The translations under genes and the position numbers were made by a program. A stretch of DNA of 30,400 nt from Chara braunii (lineage: Eukaryota > Streptophyta > Charophyceae > Charales > Characeae). This document shows positions 1 to 11,156 of this stretch, piece after piece. The DNA lies in assembly GCA_003427395.1 (NCBI GenBank), contig BFEA01000335.1, forward strand, positions 1,571,338 through 1,601,737, given 5' to 3'. Numbering within the stretch: the first letter of the stretch is position 1; each line of letters begins with the position of its first letter. The notes beneath the pieces were generated by a model. It was not told where the DNA came from and did not search any database. It saw nothing but the letters and a program-made list of their open reading frames with translations.

Positions 1-68
<68 letters not shown>

Positions 69-122
69 CGTCAGCCAATGTTTGACGCCTGCACCAAACT
101 CGGCATCAAACACTGGCTGATG

Positions 123-170
<48 letters not shown>

Positions 171-241
171 ACACATCGAAACGAGAATGAATCTTCAGCG
201 ATAACGTGGAAGATTCATTCTCGTTTCGATGTGTGGAGAGG

Positions 242-298
<57 letters not shown>
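1..298. repeat. (GA)n/(CT)n tracts separating two hairpins
   Basis: A (AG)n run (1-66) is followed by a hairpin whose arms are about 67-90 and 103-126 (GGCGTCAGCCAATGTTTGAC against its near-complement). Then come a (CT)n run (about 124-168), a second hairpin (about 168-198 paired with 209-238, arm core CACATCGAAACGAGAATGAA), and another (GA)n run to 298. Because (AG)n and (CT)n flank the first hairpin, they extend its stem. The second hairpin's arm resembles the interior of the GGGCCTCGC-type MITEs at 15.7, 16.3 and 19.0 kb, which carry similar GGAAGATTCACTCTCG sequence. No coding potential: the open frames here are translated microsatellite. Confidence 0.8.
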
Positions 299-469
299 GT
301 TGTTGTTGTTGTTGTTGTTTTTGCAGAATGTTATGTTTTTTTTTTCTCTATTTTTTTTCTTTTGTCGTTGTGTCCTACCGGTTGTTCGAGGCTCAGCAAT
401 AAAGTCTGAGGCTCAGGAATGACCGGGCTACCGGTAGCCTGAGCCACGGGCCTTAACAACTGGTAGGTA

Positions 470-841
470 CTAGTGGTTTGATATCTGTTCTACAAGTTCT
501 ATCCAACGCTCCTTCAGTGGGGCGTTGGCCACTTTGATCAACCACATGCTGAGTTGGGCTTGATTCTTCTTCGCTGGGTCCACCAGGTTGAGCCCTCCCT
601 CACAACGTGGGAAGGTGAGAAGCTCCCAAGCCACCTTCACCAAAAAACCTTCCCCTTCCTTCGCTTTTTGTTTCCAGCTAAGCCGGGCCACCAGCCTCTT
701 GACAGCCTTCCACACACTCTCTGACACTTCTCTCGCTGTACAGACAAACCACATGATAGAGAAAAGTGCAACGTTGGCTACTAAGGCCCTAACTCTCTCC
801 CTACTTGCATCATGCCAAGTCAAGGAGGCCTGAGAATTCAA
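470..841 (-). pseudogene. LINE reverse-transcriptase C-terminal fragment
   Basis: A minus-strand open frame of about 123 codons without a proper start; it opens on TTG and is a fragment, not a gene. It aligns by eye with the region just after the RT domain of the large plus-strand LINE here (8815-9140). Shared strings include RALVANVAL, WFV, KRLVAR/RRLVAR, GFL.KVA, GGL.L..PA..NQAQL and a final ERW/EQW...E.I. In this family the segment links the RT thumb to the downstream zinc finger. The fragment lacks the catalytic RT core, the endonuclease and the finger. Similarity fades near 490, and upstream (higher coordinate) the sequence passes into the left arm of the 300-bp inverted repeat. It comes from a different, diverged copy of the same LINE family. 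Confidence 0.75.
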
Positions 842-1456
842 GGGGTCCCAACAACCGCCTCAGACCCAACCGTACGGTTATTCCCATCGGTTTCTTAGTA
901 CTGACACTGGTCCTGGGCATCTCAGCCAACCACGATCTCATCCATCCATTTTCAATATCTACTATCCTACATGATTTTCTTTTCAGATTTTGAGATTTTT
1001 TTCCAAGATCAACGATCGTAAGTCATCCGTTCGACATCTACGGAGCACCATCTCTAGACCTACGGAGTCCCATCGGGAAATATGTCACTTACCCAGGCTG
1101 AAGAACGGTATACTGTGGCTGCTGGCCAAGGCAGTGGTACCACTCGGGTTGGCGAGACCGTTCTTCAGCCTGGGTAAGTGACATATTTCCCGATGGGACT
1201 CCGTAGGTCTAGAGATGGTGCTCCGTAGATGTCGAACGGATGACTGGCAGTCGTTAATCTTGGAAAAATATCTCGAAATCTGAAAAGAAAATCCTGTAGG
1301 ATAGTAGATGTTGAAAATGGATGGATGAGATCGTGGTTGGTTGAGATGCCCAGGACCAGTGTCATTACTGAGAAACCGGCGGGAATAACCGTACGGTTGG
1401 GTCTGAGGCGGTTGCTGGGACCCCTTGAATTCTCAGGCCTCCTTGACTTGGCATGA
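810..1456. repeat. Large inverted repeat, two 300-bp arms, 47-bp spacer
   Basis: The left arm (810-1109) and right arm (1157-1456) are near-perfect reverse complements of equal length. Outer ends are TCATGCCAAGTCAAGG and its complement; inner ends are ACCCAGGCTGAAGAACGGT and its complement. Differences are scattered substitutions, such as the stretch near 1010-1020. The spacer is 1110-1156. The outer 30 bp of the left arm belong to the LINE frame ending at 470, so at least part of the palindrome is LINE-derived. A transcript would fold into a long hairpin. No TIR-type ends or target duplications were found. Confidence 0.9.
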
Positions 1457-1714
1457 GGAAATCAAGGGAAGATAAGGAAGGGAAAGAAATGGAAATGAAA
1501 AACATAAGAACAACAAGTTGGCAGATGACGTCATCAAAGCCCACGTCACCTACTGCTTATCCTTCTTACAGATCATTAGTTAATCGAATGAGTAATAACT
1601 CCAAGTTTCAATCGACCAAGCAGTCCATTAACCAATTAATCGATTGATCGACTAAGTAATAAGCGAATCAAAGAATATCACTTGGTCGATCAATTGATTT
1701 TGATTAAGAAAGCT
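1457..1714. other. AT-rich stretch with no recognised feature
   Basis: Low-complexity AT-rich sequence with several ATCGAT/TTGATC-like motifs (1600-1700). The short open frame at 1453-1647 shows no recognisable protein similarity. Nothing else is supported. Confidence 0.5.
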
Positions 1715-1850
1715 GCACGATTTTTTTTATTTTTATTTTTTTTTAAACACATGAATCATATATTTCAAGAAAAAAGGTCGAGGTCGTGGACCTCACAATT
1801 CAACCCGGGGTTATCCTGGCAGCATCAGCCAGTTTAGCTTACAGTCCATT
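1715..1850 (-). mobile_element. LINE-type 3' end with A-rich tail (minus strand)
   Basis: Read on the minus strand this contains GTAAGCTAAACTGGCTGATG, CTGCCAGGATAACC and GGGTTGAATTGTGAGGTCC, followed by an A-rich run (complement of 1719-1744). The same string order precedes the poly(A) tail of the large LINE at 10999-11125 and occurs again at 17947-18070. It is therefore a shared 3' terminal module of a retroposon family, here as a 5'-truncated copy. No protein-coding remnant is attached. Confidence 0.7.
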
Positions 1851-2314
1851 GACTGAGAAACCTTGCCCTTCCCTGTCATCTGAGCAAACCATTTAACCTC
1901 TCGTAAACCGATTAACTGTTATTCCTTTATCAGTAACTGTATCCACAATTGTATTCCTGCATGACTTTTCATCTCCCTTCAACCCGAAAGTGTGCCCTAT
2001 CTCTCAAACACCAACCATCTCCCGGAAACTACTCGATTGTGTATCTGATTGTCCGACCAACTCTCCAAACCATTGATTTACCTGTTTGCCTGGACTCTCT
2101 GTTCAGTCATTTAGCTAATTGATAATAAAAAAAAAAAAGGGGGGGGAAGGAAAGCAAAGGAATGAAAGGAAGGGTAGGGGAGATATAAAGGCTCAATACT
2201 GCCTGCGGCCCACCTTTCTGACTCACTCCTTGAGATCTGGCAACATCTTCGGCTTCATTTTATTTTATTTTATTTTTATTTTATTTGGAACAGACCTGGG
2301 AAGTGTAATAATAT
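1851..2314. other. Intergenic sequence; no gene seen
   Basis: This stretch holds a homopolymer junction (A-run then G-run, about 2126-2148) and a (TTTTA)n-like tract at about 2257-2286. On the minus strand the latter could be an A-rich retroposon tail, but no element body was recognised next to it. No coding sequence is supported. Confidence 0.4.
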
Positions 2315-2322
2315 GAGCACGG
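2315..2322. repeat. Candidate LINE target-site duplication, 5' copy
   Basis: GAGCACGG here is repeated exactly at 11126-11133, directly after the LINE poly(A) tail. Base composition changes sharply at this point, from AT-rich upstream to GC-rich downstream. That supports it as the 5' junction, although 8 bp alone is modest evidence. Confidence 0.5.
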
Positions 2323-3793
2323 GACCGCACCGCCGAAAAGGGAGCGGCGTTACTGGGCGGCGTAGCGTAGCGCTCCGGTAACTCCGTCGTCACCAGCGAT
2401 TAGAGCTAGTGACGCTACCGGGCCGATACCTCCGCCATCGCGACGAAGGTCAGGAGTCGTGCTGCTAATCCTCACATCGAGGATTGGGTTCGCCCTCTCA
2501 GCAGCAGCGCCAACCAAGTAGTCCATAGCCATACTAGGCTGGAGCAAAAGTACTCATCGAGGTTACCACTCCAAGGTAGGGGAGACGGAAAGTGCTCGCA
2601 AGGCTCGTACCTCAATAGTAGTTGGAGCGGAACCAACACAGGCGAAATTACCACGCTCTCCTGGCAAGGTAACCTCGATCAGGGGGGAAGTTTTAGCAGC
2701 GGTAAGGAAGATGCAATAGCAGAAGCGAGCATAGCTCAAGGATTAGGGTGACGGGCGAGTTGGCTCGCTCAGTCGTGCAGAGTTGCAGGTCGTTGGTAGC
2801 GGACGCAAACAGATGTCGTCGGTCTTCGGTTAAAGTTAGGAATTCACCGCGAGGGAAAACGAGCGCGGTAAAAAGAGCACTAGAATCCGCAATGGTTCGA
2901 TCGCTGAGACGAAGTTCAAAATCACATCTCCTGTAAAACTCTAATATTGGAGCTCCGGGAATAAGAGATTTAAGGATTTACCGTGAGTAACCAGTTTAGG
3001 TAACTGCTGACACGGCTGGGTAAAGAAGATCGATGTGTACTTTCATAGAAGGTTGCTCCCTATGGCAAGAGTAGAAGTCCGCGTGGAAAGTAGGTCGAAC
3101 AAAGGAATCCGGATCGAGTAACACGCTCGGGTAAGAACGCAGACAGTCAGAGATTACAGCAGGAGTTGCACAGACAGAATCGGTATATACCGAAAACGTT
3201 ACAACACGATCTGGAGAGCGGCAACGGAGAGGTAAAGGGAAAAACATGATTGACGAGGAAGTATATATGGACTATTGGGTATGAGACTATACCAAAGGTT
3301 GATCCGGCTATATCTCTAGTGATAGAGTCGTCGGGAGTTAGGGCAGCCTGCGGGGTGGGCAACGCGAGCCGCTGTAGCCATCTACATTACATGCGAATTA
3401 GATACATATCGTGTGTAAACATCGTGGTAACCTGAGGCAGTAAGTGGGGCGGGACCGCAGTAAGAAGAAAGGGCTTCCCAGACAAGAAGGATACCTCGGA
3501 GAAAAGGAGCAATTAGGGAGGCTCACACATAGGTGGAGACCTTCAGGAACAAGCAGTCGTGGTTGCCTCGCGTACACTTCGACGAAAGAAGATAAACAAG
3601 AGGGCGATACAGGCAAGGAAGACCGGAATGTGATATATCATCCCAACTCGTTCCGATCCGTACAGCTCAGTGTCCATGTTTGAGAGTTACTGAGATCAAC
3701 AGGTAACTCATCTACAACGGAAGGCGGCCGTTTGGCAAGAGAAGGTAACGCAGAGGCAGCGATAATTCGTGGATCAGAAGACAACTACTCACC
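2323..3793 (+). promoter_or_regulatory. Probable LINE 5' untranslated leader
   Basis: Between the candidate 5' target duplication and the ORF1 start are about 1.47 kb with no convincing protein: open frames on both strands are short and unlike any family I know. LINEs normally carry an internal promoter in this position. No specific promoter element could be identified, so the role is inferred from position only. Confidence 0.45.
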
Positions 3794-6405
3794 ATGGAGG
3801 AGAGGGGAAAAGACAATGCACAACGACAAACTCCGCTCTCTGAGGAAGAGAACCGGGCCAGACTCCGGGCTTCAGTCAATCGCTGTTATGATGAAGGTGT
3901 TTGTCCCGACGACATACACCTGGGAAAGGTAGTGGAGGATGAAGAAGGTAAGAGGTTTGTAGTGAATGAGTTAGTCAATGAGGTGAAGGAACAATGGTTG
4001 AAAGAACGCTCTATTTTAGTTATCTTTCAGGGGGAAGCTCGCAACCTGGCCAGATCCGTAAAGGAGGATCTAATCCGGGCATACGAGGACGGTTGGACGG
4101 CCAAACGGCTATTCCATCCCGACACCAGACGGGGCAGGGTCAAGTTCGAAGGTCCGAATGTCGCGTCCTACGTATCGAAGGCTAAGGAGATTGTTGATTG
4201 GCTGCTTCAACAGGGTGAATTGAAGATCAAGTTTGGGTCAAACGAATAACTTGTGATGTTCAAGCCAAGATTGTTCAAGCAGGAACTACAAGTGGTCCGG
4301 ATTCACGAGGAAGAATCCAAGTTCTGGATTATGTCACTCAGAGTACCTCTAGAGGCATATTACTTCCTAAGAAGTGCAGTTAGGGGCATCTTCGGGGAGA
4401 TAACATCAATGCACAACCCAGAGTTCGATAAGGACAGACCAAAATTAATGAATGTCAAGATAGATATGCCATCGGAGGCCAGATCCAGAGTAGATGATGA
4501 ATTGATAATCCAATCTCCACATGGAGAGTGCTGGAAAGTAGATATAGTATCCCCCTACACTGATTGGTGTCGGAAGTGTAGGTGGTACTATCACACAGAG
4601 GACAATTGTCCTCGCAGGCAGAATGAGGAGGGTCGGAGAAGCAACGGGGAAAGACAGGGAGGGCATAAGGCAAGATATCGTGAACACTTGATTAACCAAG
4701 TTCAAGCGGCAGGAGGGAACTCCGTCGTCAGGGAAGGAGGTAACCAATCACATAGGCCGGCGTCACAGCCACTGCACAGACCGACTTCAATTCAGCCTCT
4801 CCAGCAAGACAGCAGGACACAACCTAGCCAGGCAAATGTCGAATTGTACCATCATCACCAGGGCCCAGTCATGGCAACTCCAAGTGCTCAGGAAAGGGGT
4901 TTTACTGTGGAACCTCCCAAAATCCAACAGGGTAGTCTACAACAACATGCACAAGGGTACGGTAACGCAGAGTTTAGGGGCCGAAGATCACCTCGACAGG
5001 CTATGCACCAAGGGTGGGGGGGGGACACGAGTTCGGGAACAGAGCAGTGCAAGGAGCCAGGGCCAGCTCTCCTACCTCCTTGGCAGGTTAGAGAGGAGTG
5101 GCCTGGAGGGACTGCGGGCAGACCATTTAGAGAGAATACTTGGGAGGGTTCCGTGCTCAGCCATCAGGGGGCTCCATATTGGCAGGACCAATTCGCGCAC
5201 CGACCACTTCCGGAGGAGGGAATTTTTTGTCATCATCTGGGCCCTACCTGGGGACCAGACTGGAGACCCGAGCAGGGTCAGGTGGAACACCCTAAACCCA
5301 GGTATCCATCGGATACGTATGACTGGAGACAGTTGGCCCCCCAGCAGGCTGAATGAAATGTGCAGGGAATGGAACAGTCCAACTGGGACAGTGGCAGCGA
5401 ACTACTCAGAAGAAGGCAAAGATGCAGTAGCGCAAGGTGGGACGCAAGGAAGGATGAGTGCTGGAGGAAGCAGGGCAATGGAGAACAGTGGGGACGCCAA
5501 ACAGCTCCACAAGTACTTCCCACAGTGAGGGAAGAGGTGGAAGAGTCAAGAGGGGGCGGTGCCATAGTCCCCCCGGCAAGCATTTCAAGAATACGCGAGA
5601 AGTTGTCGAAGACTTCGGTGACCTCTCAATCAAGAGTACGTTGGGGAAGTGAATGTGAGGAGGAAGAATGTGGTAAATCAAGGAAGTCAGAGTCTACATC
5701 GCTAGACAGCTCGGCAGGTTCGAGATGCAGACAAGAGGATGTGACCAAAAGAGGCATAGATAAGAGTCACAGGGCAGAGGCAATAGGGAGAAATCACATG
5801 GAAACAGTACAACGACGCCTAGTCCCTGTGCTTTGCATGCACACAGATAAGGATGCCTACTTCCTGGCCTAAACAGATGGCGAGGGACAGCCAATAATCC
5901 CCTCAGCAGATGTGGAGAGTTCTCCCACTCCCACGAAGATCTTGGAGGTGACCAAAAAGATGCATGGCGAGCATGTTCCGGTCCGACTGATACCACACTC
6001 TACGATGGGGAGTTTGATCTGCGAAACAGTGCAGGGCTACATGAAGATATACTTCCCTCTCCTAGATGCAAGGATACCTCCGGAAACGTTCGAGTTGTTG
6101 GGTCAAGCAGGGATCAGATGGTTCCATATGAACCTGCCAAGATACTGCCAAGGGTCTCTGCGCTAACTCTGCTAAACGTTAACGAAAAGCTGTTGGAGGA
6201 AGAGAACCTCCAGTCAAGGTTCCTCATCAACAGTCTCACCGAAGAGTGGAAGTCCTTCTCCCACACTAGTTCTTCAAGGGACAGCTCACGCAACATCCGG
6301 TCCAAGAACACAGCAGGCAGATCCTCGAGGGCTCAGAATCGCTCGGGTACTCAGTCCTCTTCCCGCATCCAAACCAAGGCGGGTTCCAGCCATCCTAATG
6401 GATAG
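3794..6405 (+). pseudogene. LINE ORF1 (nucleic-acid-binding protein with CCHC zinc knuckle), broken
   Basis: ORF1 proteins of L1-type LINEs bind the element's RNA and form the ribonucleoprotein. I start at ATG 3794 (context ACCATGG). A single frame runs to about 6118, interrupted by TAA at 4247-4249, TGA at 5354-5356 and TAA at 5870-5872. A frameshift near 6118 then moves the reading to the frame ending at TAG 6403-6405. The first about 260 codons are rich in charged and hydrophobic residues, with a WTAKRLFHPDTRRGRVKFEG stretch reminiscent of plant DUF4283-type LINE ORF1 domains. A CCHC knuckle (C-x2-C-x4-H-x4-C, CRKCRWYYHTEDNC) is at 4568-4609. After it come a Q/P/H-rich low-complexity region and a basic, serine-rich end. 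At about 870 codons it is long, and the middle part may differ in frame. The stop overlaps the ORF2 start by 8 bp. Confidence 0.75.
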
Positions 6406-9400
6406 GTTGAAAGTAGCAACGTGGAATGCTAGAGGTCTGGTCGACAGAAATGAAAGGGCGTAAAAGGGGACGCTTGAAGTCATGGTTGCACGACCGGAGG
6501 GTTAACTGTGTAATGTTACAAGAAACCAAAATAAACGAAGAAAGGCTGGGAGAGATGGCGCTGTGGTGGGACGACCCTCAGGTGTGGGCTCCAGCCCAGG
6601 GGACAAGGGGCGGAGTGGGCATCCTACTTCATAGGGACCTGCAGGTTAGAGTGGTAGACTCCGAAAGTGATATATGGGGGAGATGGGCCTGGATGAAGGT
6701 GTTGGTGGCGGACGAAGAATGGGTGTTCATGACAGTATATGCTCCAACCAAGGTGGGGGAAAGAGCAAGCTTCTTCGCAAGATTAATGCTGCACATACCG
6801 AAAGCAGAGAAGCTGGTGTTGGCAGGGGATTGGAACGTATCACTGGACGAAGCACTGCGTGGGGGCTCATCGAAAGCAGACAGAAAAGACGTTAGAAATC
6901 TGATGGAGTTGAGTACGGAGTTAACACTGGTAGACCCGTTCCTCGCGCTGAATCCGGACGATCCCGAGTACACGTGGTTCTCCCACCTGCGCAGAGACAG
7001 ACAAACATTGACCAAGAGGCGTTTGGATTTCTTCCTGATAGGGGAACAACTTCAGGATCAGGTGACAAATGTCAAGCAAGTGTGCCACCCAATCTCGGAC
7101 CATAAACCAGTACTAACAGACATTCGACTGAATCTGGGGTGCATGAGAGGAAGGGTTTTTTTTGGTCTCAACAATCAGGTGTTGGAAGACCCAGGGGTAA
7201 AAGACTGGGTAGATAGGCACATGGTAAGTTGGGAACTAGCCAGACAACATTTTGACTCCTCAGCGGACTGGGTGGACGGAGGACTCGCAATTGCCTCCGG
7301 GGTAATGGACGTTATATCAAGGATCCTGGCGAGGGAGAGGAACAGAAAAGAGGTTGAGTGCAGAAGGAGAGTGGAGGAAGCGGAGGAACGTATGGAGGGT
7401 CACCCCATCTCGCTGATGGTATGGGCAACAAAAAGAGAAAGGAGATTATGCGAGTGGGACAATCTGCAGGAGGAGAAACAGAGAAGGTAGGTGAAAGGCA
7501 TCGAGACCAGTGACAAAATGACAAAGGAGACATTCCAAAAACTGCAACCGCGCCGGACACAACAGTAGATGGTGGAATTAAAGAACCCTTCGACGCTAAT
7601 ACTCCGGTAGCCAGTTCAGCCGCAGGCATGCTCAAGTATGCTAGCTCGTACTATAAGGACGTCCTTACCACAAGGCAGTCGTTGTACGATGCAAACACGG
7701 ATTTGTCTAGCTACTCGGACATGTGGGAAGATACCACGGTACGACTACAGACCACAGCGAGACTGGACCTCGACCGTTCGCTGTCCATTGAAGAAGCAAC
7801 ACAGACCCTCAAGTCGATGGCGAAGGGCAAGTCTCCGGGAGTAGACGGTCTGACCGTCGAATTCTACATCGCTAACTGACCGGCACTGGGACCCAAACTC
7901 GTAGAGATATACAACGAGGTGCTATCCGGGGGCAGATTGGGTAAGGGCATGACACATGGGGTGATAGTTGTCCTGTTCAAGAAGGGTGATAAGGCGGACA
8001 TCAGAAATTGGCGTCCGATCTCCCTTCTAAATGTATCGTACAAAGTGTTGGCAAAGTCATTGGCTCGCAGACTGTCACAATACTTGCCAGAATTAGTTAA
8101 AAGGGACCAAGGAGCCTTTGTGCAAGGCCACTCGATCTTCAATAATATAGTGACGGTCATCGAGGCCCTGGAGGTAGTTCAGGAAGAGAACTTGGACATG
8201 GCAGTTCTTCTCCTAGACTTAGAGAAGGCCTACGATAAGGTAGGCTCGCCGTTTGTCTTAACAACGCTGAGGAGACTGGGGTTCGGGGAAGGATTCTGCG
8301 CATGGGTGATAGCTATGTACACCTTCTCCACTTTGGCAGTCATGGTCAATGGTCATATCTCGGAGCCTTTCCCTCTCTCAAGGTCGCTGCGTCAGGGCTG
8401 TCCCCTCGCTCCCCTCATCTTCGTTCTCCAGCTCGAGGTCCTGCTGAACAGAATCCGTCGTCACCTGGACATCCGTGGCCTCTATCTGCACACCAGGGAG
8501 GACTGCAAAGTGAAAGCCCTCGCAGATGACCTGTTGGCAATCAGCGAAAACACGGTGACATCGCTGACAGCACTGAAGGTGGTAATGGTAGAATACTCAG
8601 AACTTTCGGAGGCGTCCGTAAATTGGAACAAATCCGTCTACCTCCTCCCTGCGCAATTCTCCCTAAAAGTAGAATGGGGGATGAGTAGGGTAGGGGTCGG
8701 TGAGGAAGAAAGATTTTTAGGAGTTCTGATTGGCTTGCAAATCGAAGTCTCAACGCAGGGTCTGTTGCTCCAACAGCGGGTCTCAGCACGCCTCAGACTA
8801 TGGGTTCAACATGGCATCTGTCCCTGCTGGGCCGAGCCCTAGTGGCTAATGTTGCCCTGTCGATCCTCTGGTTTGTGATGACAGTGCGAGAGCTGGCATT
8901 GGGAGTGGCAAAGGTAATTAGGAGACTGGTGGCACGGTTCATTAGGAAGCCTTGGGCCAAAGATTCAGAGGGGTTTCTGTCCAAAGTGGCGATGGACACA
9001 CTATGCTTCCCACGCCACAAAGGCGGGCTTGGTCTGACGAACCCTGCTCGCAGGAACCAGGCCCAGTTATGCAACTGGATTGTCAAGATTGCTACCATGA
9101 AAACAAGGGAGCAGTGGGTAGCAATTGCAGAGAGGATCTTAATGGGTGAGTGGGCTTTGAGCAGGCCACAAGATGTGTGGGCCTGCTTTTTCATACCATC
9201 CTTCCGCAAGAAAAAACTCAAGTCGGGGTTTTGGGAACCTATTCGCCGAGCTTGGAACTGGTCACCCCCAGATCAGCAGAAATCCCTGGCCACTCAAGAG
9301 GAAGTGTTGAATCAACTGCTGTTTGAGAACCCGGCAACCGTGGACCAAAGTAACCAGGTACTCGCTGCAGATGGATCTGCAGGCACGTTCGGCCAAGCCT

Positions 9401-10670
9401 GGGTACGCAGAGGTGTGGTCCGGATTTCTGATCTTTGGTCAACTCTCCTGGGAGGCTGGAAACCGCTGGACGAAGTAAACCGCTACTCAGGGGTTTACAG
9501 AGGGTAGAAGAGCACTGGAGACAGATCATCAGTGCCATACCGCAGGAATGGAAAGTAATCCTAGGTCCAGAAGGTTTGGATCCGGCAGGCACGTGGTACA
9601 TACCCAAGCAAGAAAGGGAAGAGGGGACGTTATGGAAGGTGCTGGAAATTCTTCCTAGCGGGTTCAGAAGGATTGAGCGTTGGCGGTGTGAAGGTCCAGC
9701 GAACGTGCTCTCCCGAGTGGAGGAGGACACAATCCTGCTTTGGGACAACCCAGCACAGGCTCAAGTGTTGGAGGTCCGTGGGAAGAAACCATCTGCCCTC
9801 ATCTCCACCTGGGTGGGCAGACTACCACTCAGCCAACTGTGTATCGACCCTTCAGCCTGGAGTTGGGCGCCCAAGCCGGAGGATCAAGCAAGTCTGGGTC
9901 TGGGGGAATCCTCTGTGGCAGCTGGATATCAGCGACAACTCCACAAGCTGAAAACACCGGTGCAGGTGGCCATCCCGAGGTGGCAGGCGGTTTGGGAAGA
10001 GGATTTGTCCAATGCAGCACCCGAGTTTGAAAAACTCTGGGAAGTACTGTCTACCCTCCCTAATGGGAAGCACACCAGCCTCTTATGGATGCTGTCATTG
10101 ATGGTATCCCCCTCAGCAGTGTGGCTAACGAGCAGGGGAATGAAGGTGAACTTGGCCTGCACAAGATGTAGGTGGCCTTTCGAGTCCACCAGGCACATGT
10201 GGTGGGAATGCCCGGCCTCCAAACGAATCTGGAATTGGTGGGCACACCACTGGAGGGAGTTTGGAGGTCAGGGCGTGGACTGGGATGAGAGATGGGCGTT
10301 GTTGGGATTCCTTCCTTCTGGTATGGAGGAGGACTGGGGATGGGGATACATTGCTCACGTAATGAGAGGACTGCTCTGCGAGGTCATCTGGAGGGACAGA
10401 AACCGGTCACGGTTCCAGAAGCGCCCCCTCTCAGACCTGGAGATAAAACAGCACATCAAACAAGGGCTGAAGCATGCAATCTGGATCGACTGGAGGCGCA
10501 AGGCAAAATCTGGAAAAGGGAACCGTCGCCAGCTGCATTGGTTCCTGTCCACTTGGGCAAGAAGTCACCAACTTGCAGCTGTTCATCCAAGAAAGGGAGT
10601 GTTGTCAAAATGGGTGCTGGACTCATCTGCATTGGAAGCGACGCGCTGTGAGGGGAGAGATCTGGGTTAG
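6398..10670 (+). pseudogene. LINE ORF2 (AP endonuclease + reverse transcriptase + zf-RVT finger), broken
   Basis: ORF2 nicks target DNA and reverse-transcribes LINE RNA. ATG 6398 overlaps the ORF1 stop. Endonuclease motifs appear in order: VATWNARGL, MLQETK, RGGVGILL, VYAPT, AGDWN, RRLDFFLI, ISDHKPVL (6398-7110). Reverse-transcriptase motifs follow: GKSPGVDGL, FKKGD..D.RNWRPISLLN, LLDLEKAYDKV (about 8210-8242), SLRQGCPLAP and ALADDLLAI (the DD at 8525-8530). A C-x2-C...H-x4-C finger (CTRC...HMWWEC) is at 10158-10211. Catalytic residues look intact. Lesions: frameshift near 6440-6470, TAG at 7488-7490, TAG at 7566-7568 with a frame change about there, TGA at 7877-7879 where Trp is expected, a frameshift near 8800-8820 and another near 9475-9500. 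The frame closes at TAG 10668-10670. Confidence 0.9.
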
Positions 10671-11102
10671 AGGCGGGACTGGAAAGTGTACGAGTAGGGT
10701 TTAGGATGAACCAGGGCACTCGGTTCAGGAGGGCTGCAGTGGGCCTCTAGGTGAGTGTCGATATTAGTTGGACGAGTTCCCTGGGCCGTGGTAGTCCCAG
10801 ATATAGGACAGGCCCAGACTCCAGAGCCTAGAATTAACAGAGTTTCATCTCAGGTATGCGGTTCAATCCTTCAGAGAATGAACAGGAGGTTTGCAAGAAA
10901 TGATGTTTTATTTCAGTGAAAGTATAGGAGTAAAAACGAAGACCTTTATCTTTTGGCTAACTCGTTTCTAGGCAGGTTAGTGCTCCCCAGGCTGTGCCTG
11001 TAAGCTAAGCTGGCTGATGCTGTCAGATATCCTCCGGATGGAATTGTGAGGTCCCCGGCCTCAAAGTTGGTTCAGTGGTTTATAAATGAATGGGTTTGAT
11101 TT
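10671..11102 (+). other. LINE 3' UTR
   Basis: Non-coding sequence between the ORF2 stop and the poly(A) tail. Its last 100 bp (from about 10999) hold the module GCTAAGCTGGCTGATGCTG ... GAATTGTGAGGTCCCCGGCC, also found on the plus strand at 17947-18035 and on the minus strand at 1780-1850. Conserved 3' ends of this kind are where LINE reverse transcriptases begin copying. Confidence 0.7.
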
Positions 11103-11133
11103 AAAAAAAAAAAAAAAAAAAAAAAGAGCACGG
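11103..11133 (+). repeat. LINE poly(A) tail and 3' target-site duplication
   Basis: Twenty-three uninterrupted A residues (11103-11125), then GAGCACGG (11126-11133), identical to 2315-2322. This is the expected end of a target-primed insertion. Confidence 0.6.
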
Positions 11134-11156
11134 CCTTTGATTGTAAGAAAAAGATC

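Larger units (their letters stand above)
2323..11125 (+). mobile_element. Near-complete L1-type non-LTR retrotransposon (LINE), inactive
   Basis: About 8.8 kb. The order is a GC-rich leader (about 2323-3793), ORF1 with a CCHC zinc knuckle (3794-6405), ORF2 with AP-type endonuclease, reverse transcriptase and a C-terminal CCHC finger (6398-10670), a 3' UTR (10671-11102) and a 23-nt poly(A) (11103-11125). Candidate target duplications GAGCACGG flank it. Domain order and the zf-RVT-like finger match plant L1-type LINEs, which copy their RNA at an endonuclease nick in chromosomal DNA. Both ORFs carry stops and frameshifts, so this copy cannot make its proteins as it stands, yet nearly all catalytic motifs remain readable, suggesting a fairly recent insertion. 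The 5' end is the least certain point. Confidence 0.85.

Noticed and set aside
78-422. Long open frames made of Leu-Ser or Arg-Glu dipeptides (also near 13.9, 20.8, 27.0 and 28.1 kb)
   Set aside because: They are translated (GA)n/(CT)n microsatellites with no flanking protein-like sequence.
4836-5528. 230-codon frame overlapping LINE ORF1 as the true product
   Set aside because: The other frame is continuous with the zinc-knuckle region and downstream ORF1 and needs only nonsense changes. A frameshift within the G-run near 5020 could not be fully excluded.
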